From contig PMNA01000022.1 of NCBI GenBank assembly GCA_003162055.1, positions 1 to 58,486 of the forward strand: a DNA stretch of 58,486 nt. The letters are read 5' to 3'. The translations under genes and the position numbers were made by a program. Positions 17,568 to 25,895 of the stretch are shown in pieces (position 1 is the stretch's first letter; every line of letters starts with the position of its first letter). This DNA comes from Actinomycetota bacterium (GTDB lineage Bacteria > Actinomycetota > Thermoleophilia > Gaiellales > Gaiellaceae). Below the pieces are notes generated by a model that searched no databases, had not been told where the DNA came from, and worked only from the letters and a program-made list of their open reading frames with translations.

Positions 17568-17580
17568 GTAGTGCATAGTA
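17562..17580 (+). promoter_or_regulatory. PadR-type operator, perfect 7-5-7 dyad
   Basis: TACTATG-TAGTG-CATAGTA: two perfect 7-bp inverted arms with a 5-bp centre, overlapping the -10. Binding of the downstream PadR protein here would block RNA polymerase, the usual autorepression of this family. Confidence 0.7.
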
Positions 17581-17613
17581 GACCAAGGGACACTCTCGCA
17601 GCTTCGTCGGGGC

Positions 17614-17916
17614 GTGATCGAGTACTGCGTCCTGGCGCTCCTTCGCGACGGCGAGCGCTACGGCTTCGAGCTCGTGCGCACGCTGAGCGAGGTTCCGGGC
17701 ATGGTCACCAGCGAAGGCACGCTCTACCCGCTTCTGAGCCGGCTCCGCCGCGCCGGCGTGGTCGAGACGAGCTGGCGCGAGTCCCCCTCGGGCCCGCCCC
17801 GGCGCTACTACCGGCTCACTTCCTCCGGCCGCGCCGTGCTGGAGGCCTTCAGCGGCGAGTGGGCCAGCTTCCGAAACGCCGTCGATCACTTCCTCGAACA
17901 GGAGAAAACCGCATGA
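17614..17916 (+). CDS. PadR family transcriptional regulator
   Basis: A winged-helix repressor, 100 residues from the GTG. It has the family's conserved core: YCVLALLRDGERYGFELV, the SEGTLYPLLSRLRRAGVV recognition helix region and GPPRRYYRLTSSGR wing. Homology appears to start earlier: the codons before GTG read LSQLRRG in frame, which is the usual start of helix 1, yet no ATG, GTG or TTG exists there. The only upstream ATG (17566) is followed at once by TAG. The true start is unresolved. It overlaps the HAAS gene by 4 bp, the usual padR-HAAS pairing. Confidence 0.85.
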   Translation: MIEYCVLALLRDGERYGFELVRTLSEVPGMVTSEGTLYPLLSRLRRAGVVETSWRESPSGPPRRYYRLTSSGRAVLEAFSGEWASFRNAVDHFLEQEKTA

Positions 17917-18509
17917 ACGCCGCCACGCTGCACCCGCTCGCCCGCGATTACCTGAAGCGACTAAAGAAAGCCGCGCGGCGCCTTCCCCGTGCTCGACGCA
18001 ACGAGCTGATCGGAGAGATCGAGTCGCACCTGACTGAGGCTCTTCCGGCCGGGGCAAGTGGGGCCGAGGCGCTGAACGTGCTCGAACGCCTGGGCGGGCC
18101 CGAGCAGATCGTCGCCGAGGCCGAGTCGGAGGCGAAGGAAACACCGCGTCCCGGGATGCGCGAATCGCTGGCGGTAATCCTCTTGCTTTTCGGAGGTTTT
18201 CTCTTCCTCGTGGGATGGTTTGTCGGACTTCACCTGCTTTGGTCGTCTCGGTTTTGGACGATGCGCGACAAGTTGGTCGGCGCTCTCCTGGTTCCTGGTG
18301 GGTTACTGCCGGCTGTCGTCCTTGACGGCGCGGGCGTCCAGACTTGCGGGCGGGGAAGGAAGGGAGCGCCACCCGAGTGCACGCCCTATATCTCGCCCAC
18401 TTTGCGCGCCGTCATGATTGCCGGCCTGATCGTTCTGATCGTGCTTCCGGTGATAAGTGCCGTTTATCTGTCGTGGCGCTCACGTAGATCTCGGATCGCG
18501 CTGTCCTGA
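17913..18509 (+). CDS. HAAS-domain membrane protein, PadR partner
   Basis: A 198-residue protein. The N-terminal 75 residues (DYLKRLKKAARRLPRARR, EIESHLTEAL, ALNVLERLGGPEQIVAEAE) are the HAAS/DUF1700 fold. Three or so hydrophobic segments follow, so the C-terminus is membrane-embedded. HAAS proteins are habitually encoded directly after PadR regulators and are thought to transmit a membrane signal to them. Translation is coupled to padR through ATGA. Confidence 0.8.
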   Translation: MNAATLHPLARDYLKRLKKAARRLPRARRNELIGEIESHLTEALPAGASGAEALNVLERLGGPEQIVAEAESEAKETPRPGMRESLAVILLLFGGFLFLVGWFVGLHLLWSSRFWTMRDKLVGALLVPGGLLPAVVLDGAGVQTCGRGRKGAPPECTPYISPTLRAVMIAGLIVLIVLPVISAVYLSWRSRRSRIALS

Positions 18510-18574
18510 CGTTCCGAGCACAACCCCGAGTCCGACTAACCGTCTGCGCTCAAGACCGCTCGCGGTTTCGAGCG

Positions 18575-19633
18575 TCAGAGCCAGCGTCGCCAGCGGAAGA
18601 AAGTGACCTGAGCGATCGTCGTGGCCACGATCCAGCCCCATGACCACCAGTAGCCGAAGGCCCAGTGGAGCTCGGGCATGTTGTCGAAGTTCTGGCCGTA
18701 GAGACCGACGATAAAGGTCGGGAAAAGCAGGATCGAGGCGATCGCGGCCAGGCGCTTCATCACTTCGTTCTGGTCGTTGGCGATCTTGGCCTGGCTATAG
18801 TCGCGCACTCCGGAGACTAGGTCGTGGGCCAACTCCAGTCCTTCACTTGCGCGCAGGAGCTTGTCGTAGGCGTCTTCGAAGTGCAGCTCTACCTCGCGCG
18901 TGAAGTGGCTCTTGTCGCCGATCTTGATTCTTCCGTCGAGCACGCGGCGGACGGCGTCGCGCGTGGGCGCCAGCGTACGGCGGACGTGCAGCAGATCGTG
19001 CCTGAGCCCCGAGAGGCGGTCGCGGATGACCTCGGCGCGTAGTTTCTCGACCGCCTCCTCGAGCTCGTCGATCTCGTCCTCGAGCGCATCCACCAGCGTC
19101 AGATAGCGCTCGGCAACCTCGTCCACGAGCTCGTAGAGGAGCATTCCAACTCGCGCCTGGCCGGACTGGTAGGAGTCGCGAATCGGCGCCGGATCGAAGG
19201 GCGCCCCGTCGGGCGGCGTCTTGCGCACCGTGACGAGCAGTTCGGCCGTGGCCACCAGATCGATTTCCTGGTAGAAGATCCGGTCCTCGTCGGGCACGGC
19301 GACCGCGACCAGGAAGATGCCGAAGACGTAGCCCTCGTGGCTCTCGAGCGTGGGGCGCGGCTCGTCCTCGTGCCGGGCGGGGGCGAGCAGGCGGTTGAGC
19401 GCGCGATCGTGCAGCGCACCCGGCAGGGCCTGCTCGAGCTCTTCTCGGCTCGGATCGAGCAGATCGATCCAGCGGGTTACCGTCACGGGATCGAGGCTAG
19501 CGATCGTTTCGGCCGGTAACAGCGCCCGAGGCGCCAGGGTGATTCCCGCACTCTTTTCTACGAGCTCGGTGAGCAGGCGCTGCGTTTCAGCCCTACAGGG
19601 GACGGGAACGGTAAATACGGAAGTAGTGGGCAC
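18575..19633 (-). CDS. corA: CorA family divalent cation transporter with GQN in place of GMN
   Basis: A 352-residue CorA-type magnesium/cobalt channel subunit. A long cytoplasmic N-terminal region with extended helices (VDALEDEIDELEEAVEKL and following) leads to two C-terminal membrane helices and a basic tail (FFRWRRWL). The signature loop between the helices reads YGQNFDNMPEL rather than YGMNF. The Gly-Met-Asn motif is the extracellular selectivity element of the family, so the Met-to-Gln change may alter hydration or selectivity, although I recall similar variants in actinobacteria. Confidence 0.88.
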   Translation of the reverse strand: MPTTSVFTVPVPCRAETQRLLTELVEKSAGITLAPRALLPAETIASLDPVTVTRWIDLLDPSREELEQALPGALHDRALNRLLAPARHEDEPRPTLESHEGYVFGIFLVAVAVPDEDRIFYQEIDLVATAELLVTVRKTPPDGAPFDPAPIRDSYQSGQARVGMLLYELVDEVAERYLTLVDALEDEIDELEEAVEKLRAEVIRDRLSGLRHDLLHVRRTLAPTRDAVRRVLDGRIKIGDKSHFTREVELHFEDAYDKLLRASEGLELAHDLVSGVRDYSQAKIANDQNEVMKRLAAIASILLFPTFIVGLYGQNFDNMPELHWAFGYWWSWGWIVATTIAQVTFFRWRRWL

Positions 19634-19651
19634 GGCCGACCGGCCACTTGA

Positions 19652-19660
19652 AAAGGAGGA
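19652..19660 (+). promoter_or_regulatory. Strong ribosome-binding site
   Basis: AAAGGAGGA, five bases before ATG 19666. It fixes that ATG as start over the in-frame codon at 19648. Confidence 0.6.
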
Positions 19661-19665
19661 CGCGC

Positions 19666-19935
19666 ATGTACCGAGATCCTGGGCTAATGGTGTTAGGGGC
19701 GATCATGGCAGTTGTGGGGGCCATCCTGAAGTTCGGCGTCACCGTCACCGGCAATGGTTTCAACATCAACACAATCGGGGTGATCCTGCTGGTCGCGGGC
19801 ATCGTGCTATTCGCCCTCGGTCTCCTGATGACGGTTCTAGGCGGCTCACGCCGGAGCATTACGCACGAAGAGACGCACAGCACACCCGGTGGGCAAGAGC
19901 ACACAGTCGAGCAGAGAGGCAACGTCGCTCCGTAG
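19666..19935 (+). CDS. Small membrane protein, DUF6458-like
   Basis: An 89-residue protein with two hydrophobic helices (VLGAIMAVVGAILKFGV and TIGVILLVAGIVLFALG) joined by a short polar turn, and a hydrophilic tail rich in Thr, Gln and Glu. It resembles the small two-helix actinobacterial proteins grouped as DUF6458. It has a strong ribosome site. It is divergent from corA and convergent with the exporter genes, with no operon partner. Function unknown. Confidence 0.7.
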   Translation: MYRDPGLMVLGAIMAVVGAILKFGVTVTGNGFNINTIGVILLVAGIVLFALGLLMTVLGGSRRSITHEETHSTPGGQEHTVEQRGNVAP

Positions 19936-19965
19936 ACGTTTTCATGGTGGAGCCGTGAGCCTGAA

Positions 19966-21774
19966 CTAGCTCGCGGCGACCACCGGATCTGTGTAGAGCG
20001 AGGTATAGAAGCCTCGCCGCGCCAGCAACTCCTCGTGCCTGCCCTGCTCGACCACGCGGCCGTGCTCGAGCACCACGATCAGGTCGGCGCCGCGGATGGT
20101 CGAGAGGCGGTGCGCGATCACGAAGGCTGTCCGGTCGGCCAGAAGCACGTGTAGCGCCTGCTCGATCGTGCGCTCGGTCGAGATGTCCACCGAGGAGGTC
20201 GCCTCGTCGAGGATCAGGATGCGCGGGTCGGCGACCAGTGCCCGGGCGAAGGCGACCAGCTGACGCTGCCCGACCGAGAGCCGGGCGCCCCGTTCCCCGA
20301 GATCGGTCTCGAAGCCGTGCTCGAGCCCCTCGATGAAGTCGAGCGCCCCGACCGCGCGGGCGGCGGCTTCGATCTCCGCGTCCGTCGCGTCCGGCCGGGC
20401 AAAGGCGATGTTCTCGCGCACCGTGCCGGCGAACAGGAAGCCCTCCTGCGGCACGATGCCTAGCTGCGAGCGAAGTGAGCGCTGCTTGAGATCGCGTAGA
20501 TCGGAGCCGTCGATCGTGATCCGCCCTTTGCTCGGGTCGTAGAAGCGGGCGAGCAGCTTGGCGATCGTCGACTTGCCGGCGCCGGTGTGGCCGACGAGCG
20601 CCACGGTCGTTCCGGCCGGCACGTCCAGGTCGAGGTCGTGCAGGACCTCGGGCAGATCCGGCCGGTAATGGAAGCGAACGTGGTCGAAGCGCACGTGCCC
20701 GATCGCGCGAGTGAGCTCGCGCGCGTCCGGCTTGTCGAGCACCTCGGGCTCGGCGTCGAGCACGTCCATGATCTTGTCCAGCGCCGCGGTGGCCGCTATG
20801 AAGGTGTTGAACAGCTGCGAGAGCTGCTGGATCGGGTCGAAGAAGTTCGACAGGTAGTAGATGAAGGCGACCAGCGTGCCGATCGTCACCTGTCCGTGGA
20901 AGACGAGCCAACCGCCGTAGCCGAGCACGATCGCGCTGCCGGCGCCCGAGAGCACGTCGACGAAGGGGAAGTAGATCGCGTTCCAGACGACTGTGCGGTA
21001 GTTGGCCTCGCGATAGCTCTCGTTCAGCGCGGCGAAGTTCCGCTCCCGCTCGCGCTCGCGCGTGTAGGCCTGGACGACGCGCATGCCGCCGATGTCCTCC
21101 GCCAGCGTGCCGGTGACGTTGCCGATCCGCTCCCTGACGGCGCGGTAGGCGCGGGTCGAGTAGAAGCGAAAGACCGTGGTGGCGCCTAGCATCAGCGGCA
21201 ACACGGTCATCGTCGCGAGCGCCAGCCGCCAGTCGAGCACGAACAGGATCACGGCCGAGCCGACCAGCATCAGCGTGCTCTGGATCAGAGTCGAGACGCC
21301 GTCGGTGACGAGCTGATCGAGCGCCTCGATGTCGTTGGTCATGCGGCTGACGATCACGCCGGTGCGGTTGCGCTCGTAGTAGCCGAGCGAGAGGCGCTGC
21401 AGGTGCCCGAACAGCTTGCGGCGCAGGTCGGCGAGGATGCGCTCGCCCACCCAGCCGGTGTAGTAGCTCTCGGCGTAGCCGGTCGCCCAGTTCGCCAGCC
21501 CGACCACCAGGAAGACGGCCACGATGATCGCGAGCAGGCGCGCGTCGCTGCGCATGATGCCGCGGTCGATCGCCAGCTTGGCGAGGTAGGGAGGCGCAAG
21601 CCCCGTCGCCGCGGCCGCCAGCAGCGAGAGCGCGGCGAGAGCCGCTCGACCCTTGTATGGAGAGACGAGCCTCGCCAGCGTGCCCAGGCGCCTGACCGTC
21701 TGGCGCCAGGACCAGTCCTTCACCTTCTCGTCGCCGACTCGCGTCAGGTGAGCGCCGGGCTGCCAGACTTTCAT
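19966..21774 (-). CDS. Heterodimeric ABC exporter, subunit with intact Walker B
   Basis: A 602-residue type IV ABC exporter half-transporter: six membrane helices followed by the nucleotide-binding domain. Walker A is GHTGAGKST and Walker B ILILDEATSSVD, with the catalytic Glu present. The signature is LSVGQ instead of LSGGQ, and the H-loop is VIAHRLSTI. The altered signature would face the partner's ATP site. Start and upstream stop overlap by 4 bp. The substrate is likely a lipid or drug, but this cannot be read from sequence. Confidence 0.92.
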   Translation of the reverse strand: MKVWQPGAHLTRVGDEKVKDWSWRQTVRRLGTLARLVSPYKGRAALAALSLLAAAATGLAPPYLAKLAIDRGIMRSDARLLAIIVAVFLVVGLANWATGYAESYYTGWVGERILADLRRKLFGHLQRLSLGYYERNRTGVIVSRMTNDIEALDQLVTDGVSTLIQSTLMLVGSAVILFVLDWRLALATMTVLPLMLGATTVFRFYSTRAYRAVRERIGNVTGTLAEDIGGMRVVQAYTRERERERNFAALNESYREANYRTVVWNAIYFPFVDVLSGAGSAIVLGYGGWLVFHGQVTIGTLVAFIYYLSNFFDPIQQLSQLFNTFIAATAALDKIMDVLDAEPEVLDKPDARELTRAIGHVRFDHVRFHYRPDLPEVLHDLDLDVPAGTTVALVGHTGAGKSTIAKLLARFYDPSKGRITIDGSDLRDLKQRSLRSQLGIVPQEGFLFAGTVRENIAFARPDATDAEIEAAARAVGALDFIEGLEHGFETDLGERGARLSVGQRQLVAFARALVADPRILILDEATSSVDISTERTIEQALHVLLADRTAFVIAHRLSTIRGADLIVVLEHGRVVEQGRHEELLARRGFYTSLYTDPVVAAS

Positions 21775-23597
21775 TGCGGCGCCCCTTCGCTTCCGTCGCC
21801 GTCGCCGGCGTGCTCCTGGAGTCGTCCGGCCATCTCCTGCTCGACCAGCCCGTGCTCGTAGATCTCGCGGTAGATCGCGGAAGTGCCGAGCAGCTGCTCA
21901 TGGCTGCCGCGGGCGGCGATCCTTCCGTGCTCCAGCACCACGATCTCGTCGGCCAGCGCGATCGTCGAGAGCCGGTGCGCGATCACGATCGTGGTCCGCC
22001 CGCGCACCGCCTGCTCCAGTCCCGAGCGAATCTGCGCCTCGGTTGTGGCGTCGACCGAAGCCGTAGCGTCGTCGAGGATCAAGATGCGCGGATCGGTCAG
22101 GAGCGCGCGCGCGATCGCCAGGCGCTGACGCTGCCCGCCCGAGAGCGTGACGCCACGCTCGCCCAGCTCGGTCTCGTAGCCGTCGGGAAGCTGCTCGATG
22201 AACTCGTGCGCCTGCGCCAGGCGGGCGGCGCGCTCGACCTCCTCGAAGCTCGCCTCGGGGCGGCCGAAGGCGATGTTCTCGCGCACGCTGGCCGAGAAGA
22301 GGAAGGGATCCTGGGCGATCACGCCGACCTGCGGCCTGAGCGACGAGAGCTTCAGCTCGCGCACGTCGGCTCCGTCCACGAGCACGCGTCCGGAGCTGAC
22401 GTCGTAGAAGCGCGGCACCAGCGAGGCGAGCGTGGTCTTGCCCGAGCCGGTCTGCCCGATCAGAGCGACCGTCTTGCCGGGCTCCAGCACGAGGTCGACT
22501 TCCTCCAGCACCGTTCTCCCGGTCGCATAGGAAAAACCAACCTGCTCGAAGCGAATCTCGCCGGGCCCCTCGGGCAGCTCGCGCGCGTCGGGGCGCTCGG
22601 CGATCTCCTCCGGTTCGTCCACGATCTCGAAGATGCGCTCGCCCGACGCGGTGGCCCGCTGCGCCTGGCCGATCCAGTTGCCGATCTGGCGCAGCGGAAG
22701 CATCAGCATGTTGAGCAGGAAGGCAAAGGAGACGAACCACTGCAGCGCGAGCTGGCCGTGGATGACCAGCCAGCCGCCGTAGAGCAGCACGCCGGCTTGG
22801 GCCAGGAACGGAATGAAGCCGAGCAGCGGGATGTAGAAGGACTGCTGGCGGTTGGCCAGGACGCTGCGCCTGAACAGGCGCTCGTTGCGCTCGGCGAAGC
22901 GCCCGGCCTCGGCGTCTTCCTGGGCGAAGGCCTTGACCACGTGCACGCCGGTGATGTTCTCCTCGGCCGAGGTGGCGACGTCGGCCAGCTTCTGCTGCAC
23001 GTCGCGGAGCACGGGGTGGGAGATGTGGCTGTAGCGGTAGGCGACGACGACGATCAGCGGCGTCACGGCGATCGTCACCAGCGCGAGGCGCCAGTCGAGG
23101 TAGAGCATCACCCCCGTCACGCCGAGCACGGTCAGCACGTGCTGGGCGAAGAAGATCAGCCCGTAGCCGAGGAAGAAGCGAACCAGAGTCAGGTCGACCG
23201 TCGAGCGCGAGAGCAGCTGCCCGGTCTGGTGCCGGTCGAAGAAGGAAAAGGAGAGCCGGACGAGCTTGGAGTAGATACGCATGCGCAGGTCGTACTCGAC
23301 TCCGAGCGCCTGATTGCCGGCGATGAAGCGGCGCCCGGACATGAACAGCGCCCGCGCAACCCCGGTCGCCACAATCCACGCGATCAGCGTCCAGAGCTGC
23401 TGCTGGTGGCCGTTCTTGATCGCCCCGATCGCCGCGCCCGAGAGCAGGATGATCGCGATCTGCGCCGCCTGCGCCCCGACCGCCAGTACGACCGACACCA
23501 CCAGCCCGACCCGGTATGGCTTGAGGAAGCCGACCAGGCGGACGAAGGTGCGCCAGTTCGTGCGCCGTGCGGGAGTCTGCTCGAGTGTGGTATCCAT
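21771..23597 (-). CDS. Heterodimeric ABC exporter, subunit with degenerate Walker B
   Basis: A 608-residue half-transporter, first gene of the exporter operon. It has six membrane helices, then Walker A GQTGSGKTT, a canonical signature LSGGQRQRLAIARALL, Walker B ILILDDATASVD with Asp where the catalytic Glu should be, and H-loop VIAHRLSTI. Together with the next subunit it gives one competent and one degenerate ATP site, as in the TM287/288 class. The ATG at 23597 is preceded within 8 bp by a two-dyad operator, so expression is probably induced by a ligand-responsive repressor encoded elsewhere. Confidence 0.92.
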   Translation of the reverse strand: MDTTLEQTPARRTNWRTFVRLVGFLKPYRVGLVVSVVLAVGAQAAQIAIILLSGAAIGAIKNGHQQQLWTLIAWIVATGVARALFMSGRRFIAGNQALGVEYDLRMRIYSKLVRLSFSFFDRHQTGQLLSRSTVDLTLVRFFLGYGLIFFAQHVLTVLGVTGVMLYLDWRLALVTIAVTPLIVVVAYRYSHISHPVLRDVQQKLADVATSAEENITGVHVVKAFAQEDAEAGRFAERNERLFRRSVLANRQQSFYIPLLGFIPFLAQAGVLLYGGWLVIHGQLALQWFVSFAFLLNMLMLPLRQIGNWIGQAQRATASGERIFEIVDEPEEIAERPDARELPEGPGEIRFEQVGFSYATGRTVLEEVDLVLEPGKTVALIGQTGSGKTTLASLVPRFYDVSSGRVLVDGADVRELKLSSLRPQVGVIAQDPFLFSASVRENIAFGRPEASFEEVERAARLAQAHEFIEQLPDGYETELGERGVTLSGGQRQRLAIARALLTDPRILILDDATASVDATTEAQIRSGLEQAVRGRTTIVIAHRLSTIALADEIVVLEHGRIAARGSHEQLLGTSAIYREIYEHGLVEQEMAGRLQEHAGDGDGSEGAPQ

Positions 23598-23604
23598 GGC
23601 TTAT

Positions 23605-23637
23605 ATCGACAAACGTCGATGATCGATTTCTATCGAT
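23605..23637 (-). promoter_or_regulatory. Tandem operator upstream of ABC exporter
   Basis: Two dyads of the same geometry: ATCGAC-N4-GTCGAT (23605-23620) and ATCGAT-N4-ATCGAT (23622-23637), with centres 17 bp apart. Both have perfect arms. They lie 8-40 bp upstream of the exporter ATG and in a locally AT-rich patch. Confidence 0.65.
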
Positions 23638-23669
23638 ATTTCAGCGTAGCGTCAAGTCGGCGGGGCCGG

Positions 23670-24278
23670 TCAGGCAGATCGAGCGTCGCCCAGAAGGCTC
23701 TGCAGAAGCGCGAGCGCCCGCTCCAGCCGCGCGCGATTACCGGGATCGTTCAGCCATCCCGAGGCGCCCGAAGGATGCGGCAGCGGAATCGCCACCGCGC
23801 CCTCCAGATCGATCCGCTCACCCACGCAGGCGAGCGAATTCAGCCCGAGCAGGCGCTTGATCGCCACGCCACCGACCGGCACGAGCAGCTTCGGCCGAAG
23901 TAGTCGCATTTCCCACTCCTGCCAGAAGGCGCAGAGACGGCGCTCCTCCGGCGTGGTGGTGCGGTCGCCGCGGCCCGACGCGGGCTTGCCGGGGTAGCAG
24001 CGGGTGACGGCGGCGAGATAGAAGGTCTGGTAGAAGCGCTCCTCGTCCATCTCCAGCCAACGACGCAGCGCCTTACCGGCGCGCCCGCGCCAGGGATGCC
24101 GCTCCTCGCCCTCGACGATGCCCGGCGCCAGCCCGAAGAGGTAGGCGCGCTGGCCCTCGTGCCCCTCGAACACCGGCTTCGACTCGATCGGGTGGCCGGC
24201 TTCGGCACAGGTCCGGCAGGCGCGGTTGTCGCGCTGCAACGAGGCCAGCGAGCGATAGGACGCCTGTCGCCCTGTCAC
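23670..24278 (-). CDS. Uracil-DNA glycosylase superfamily protein (family 4/5-like)
   Basis: A 202-residue protein of the Fe-S uracil-DNA glycosylase group. Cys-x2-Cys near the N-terminus (CRTC) and two later cysteines (TRCYPGK and RRLC) suit a [4Fe-4S] cluster. The catalytic region motif reads GLAPGIVEGEERHPWRGRAG, and the DNA-intercalating motif LPHPSGASGW matches the family. It removes uracil or other damaged bases. The stop-start overlap with the methyltransferase (4 bp) is regular; no functional link is evident. Confidence 0.85.
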   Translation of the reverse strand: MTGRQASYRSLASLQRDNRACRTCAEAGHPIESKPVFEGHEGQRAYLFGLAPGIVEGEERHPWRGRAGKALRRWLEMDEERFYQTFYLAAVTRCYPGKPASGRGDRTTTPEERRLCAFWQEWEMRLLRPKLLVPVGGVAIKRLLGLNSLACVGERIDLEGAVAIPLPHPSGASGWLNDPGNRARLERALALLQSLLGDARSA

Positions 24279-24862
24279 GCGCGCACGACCACGAACCAGT
24301 CGCCGCTGAAGACGACCTCGCCGCCGCCCAGCTCCGCGGCCAGCTCCTCGGCGCCGAAGAAGCGCTTGTAGACCTGCCAGCTGGAGCCGTCCTCAAGCAC
24401 GCGCTCCTGTATTTCCTCGCGCTCGCGATCGGGCCGGAGCGCCGCGTCGCAGACGACCAGCTCCGGCGCGACCCGGGTGGCTTCAGCCAGGAAGAGCGCC
24501 CGCTCGCTCTGGTCGAGGTGGCCGTAGAAGTGAGCAGTGAAGACCCGCTCGAAGGCTCCGTCCGCGAACGGTAGCGCGAAGGCGTCGCCGGCGATGAACC
24601 CGGCCGTCGGCACTCGCTCGCGCGCGATCCCGAGCATCTGCTCGCTCTGATCGAGCCCGACTATCTCGCCGGGGAGGTGCTGCGTGAGGAAGCCCGTTCC
24701 GCAGGCGACATCGAGAGTGTGCGCCCAGGGAAGCGAGGCCAGCGCGCGCTCGAGCGCCTTCAGCTCCCTCTTCCAGCCGAGGCGCTCGCGCTTGCTGAAC
24801 AGGCCGCGACCGAGGTACCAGTCGTCGTACTCCGGCGCGCGGGCATCGTAGTACTCGCGCAT
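24275..24862 (-). CDS. SAM-dependent methyltransferase
   Basis: A 195-residue class I methyltransferase. The SAM-binding motif I is LDVACGTGFLTQHL, followed by VGLDQSEQMLGIARER (acidic motif with Asp binding the ribose) and AFALPFADGAFERVFTAHFYGHL. The N-terminal REYYDARAPEYDDWYLG is typical of small-molecule methyltransferases. The substrate is unknown. ATG 24862 is preferred because it gives the usual N-terminus; ATG 24880 is also possible and would abut the divergent ftcD-like gene at 24881. Confidence 0.82.
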   Translation of the reverse strand: MREYYDARAPEYDDWYLGRGLFSKRERLGWKRELKALERALASLPWAHTLDVACGTGFLTQHLPGEIVGLDQSEQMLGIARERVPTAGFIAGDAFALPFADGAFERVFTAHFYGHLDQSERALFLAEATRVAPELVVCDAALRPDREREEIQERVLEDGSSWQVYKRFFGAEELAAELGGGEVVFSGDWFVVVRA

Positions 24863-24868
24863 GGGGCT

Positions 24869-24874
24869 TAGAGT
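24869..24874 (+). promoter_or_regulatory. -10-like TAGAGT, leaderless start of ftcD-like gene
   Basis: It ends six bases before ATG 24881, the leaderless spacing seen repeatedly in this window. Confidence 0.45.
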
Positions 24875-24880
24875 AGACAT

Positions 24881-25783
24881 ATGCCCTTCCCGCTGGAGGC
24901 CGTTCCCAACTTCTCCGAGGGTCGTGACCAGGCCACGGTGGAGGCCATCGCCGAGGCGCTCGGAGACCGCGCCGCCTTGCTCGATGTCCATGCCGACGCC
25001 GATCACAACCGCTCGGTCTTCACCCTGGCCGGCGGCGAGCAGGAGCTGATCGAGGCGCTCGTGGAGGGCGTGAGGGTGGCGCGCAAGCTGATCGACCTGC
25101 GCCGGCACGAGGGCGTCCATCCCCGCGTCGGGGTCGCCGACGTGCTGCCGGTCGTGGCCGTTCGCCCCGAGGACATGGAACGGGCGAGGGCCTGCGCGCT
25201 GGAGCTTGCCCGGCAAATCGGCGTCGATATCGGGCTGCCGGTCTTCCTTTACGGCGAGCTGGCCTGGGGTCGCCGGCTGCCCGAGCTTCGCCGCGGCAGC
25301 CCGGCCGAGCTGGCGCGGAGGATGGAAAGCGGTGAGCTCGTGCCCGACTTCGGGCCGGCGGCTCTCGATTTACGCAGCGGCGCGGTGCTCGTCGGCGCCC
25401 GCCAGCCCCTGATCGCTTTCAACGTCAATCTGCGCGGCGGCATCGAGGCGGCCAAGGAGATCGCCGGCCTGATACGCGAAGACGGCGGCGGCTTCGTCGG
25501 GGTGCGCGCGCTCGGGCTGGAGCTACGCGAGGCCGGGCTGGTGCAGGTGAGCATGAACATCGAGGACTGGCAGAAAAGTGGGCTGGCCGAGATCTTCAGG
25601 CGCATCGAGCAGGAGGCGGCCCGGCGCGGGGTGGAGGTCGCCGGCTCGGAGCTGGTCGGCCTGATTCCCTACGGCGCCGCTGCCGAGGCCGAGCAGGCGG
25701 GGCTTTTCTTCGCGCCGGCGCAGATCCTGGAGTCGAGGCTGGGAAGCGAGCTGGGGGAGGATTTCGACGACCGGCTCGTCTAG
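24881..25783 (+). CDS. Glutamate formiminotransferase (FtcD N-terminal type)
   Basis: A 300-residue formiminotransferase, transferring the formimino group from N-formiminoglutamate to tetrahydrofolate in histidine breakdown. Family motifs are AVPNFSEGRD at the N-terminus, DADHNRSVFTLAG, HEGVHPRVGVADVLP and PLIAFNVNLRGG. There is no cyclodeaminase domain, so this is the single-domain bacterial form. No histidine-utilisation genes are nearby, so a one-carbon folate role is inferred from family only. Confidence 0.88.
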   Translation: MPFPLEAVPNFSEGRDQATVEAIAEALGDRAALLDVHADADHNRSVFTLAGGEQELIEALVEGVRVARKLIDLRRHEGVHPRVGVADVLPVVAVRPEDMERARACALELARQIGVDIGLPVFLYGELAWGRRLPELRRGSPAELARRMESGELVPDFGPAALDLRSGAVLVGARQPLIAFNVNLRGGIEAAKEIAGLIREDGGGFVGVRALGLELREAGLVQVSMNIEDWQKSGLAEIFRRIEQEAARRGVEVAGSELVGLIPYGAAAEAEQAGLFFAPAQILESRLGSELGEDFDDRLV

Positions 25784-25802
25784 CGGCGGCTGGGTCGGGA
25801 AT

Positions 25803-25895
25803 CGGCACAAAATCGATACGCGAACGAGTGCTTCTCGCCGCTCAGGGCAGGTACCGTGCCATGACCCCGCGGGCGGGTGGCTCGGTGGCGGGCGG
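25803..25895 (+). repeat. A-type intergenic element, copy 1
   Basis: Half-site CGGCAC at 25803 and CGATAC at 25814 (offset 11), then exactly 45 bp, then the GC core starting CCCCGCGGGCGGGTGG at 25865 and continuing CTCGGTGGCGGGCG. A GGTAC block precedes the core. It lies between the ftcD-like gene and the 26020 gene, same strand. Confidence 0.8.

Larger units (their letters stand above)
17322..17613. other. Divergent intergenic region with padR control site
   Basis: A gap of 292 bp between divergent genes. Its right end holds the padR promoter and operator. Its middle (about 17410-17520) has a CGGCAC box, a G-rich GGTGGGGAGGAGG run and GAGGCGCCGAAG in the same order as the B-type elements. 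It may be a decayed copy, but the similarity is weak. Confidence 0.4.

Noticed and set aside
21774..23903. Plus-strand frame of 709 codons opposite the ABC exporter gene
   Set aside because: Shadow of a certain ABC exporter gene.
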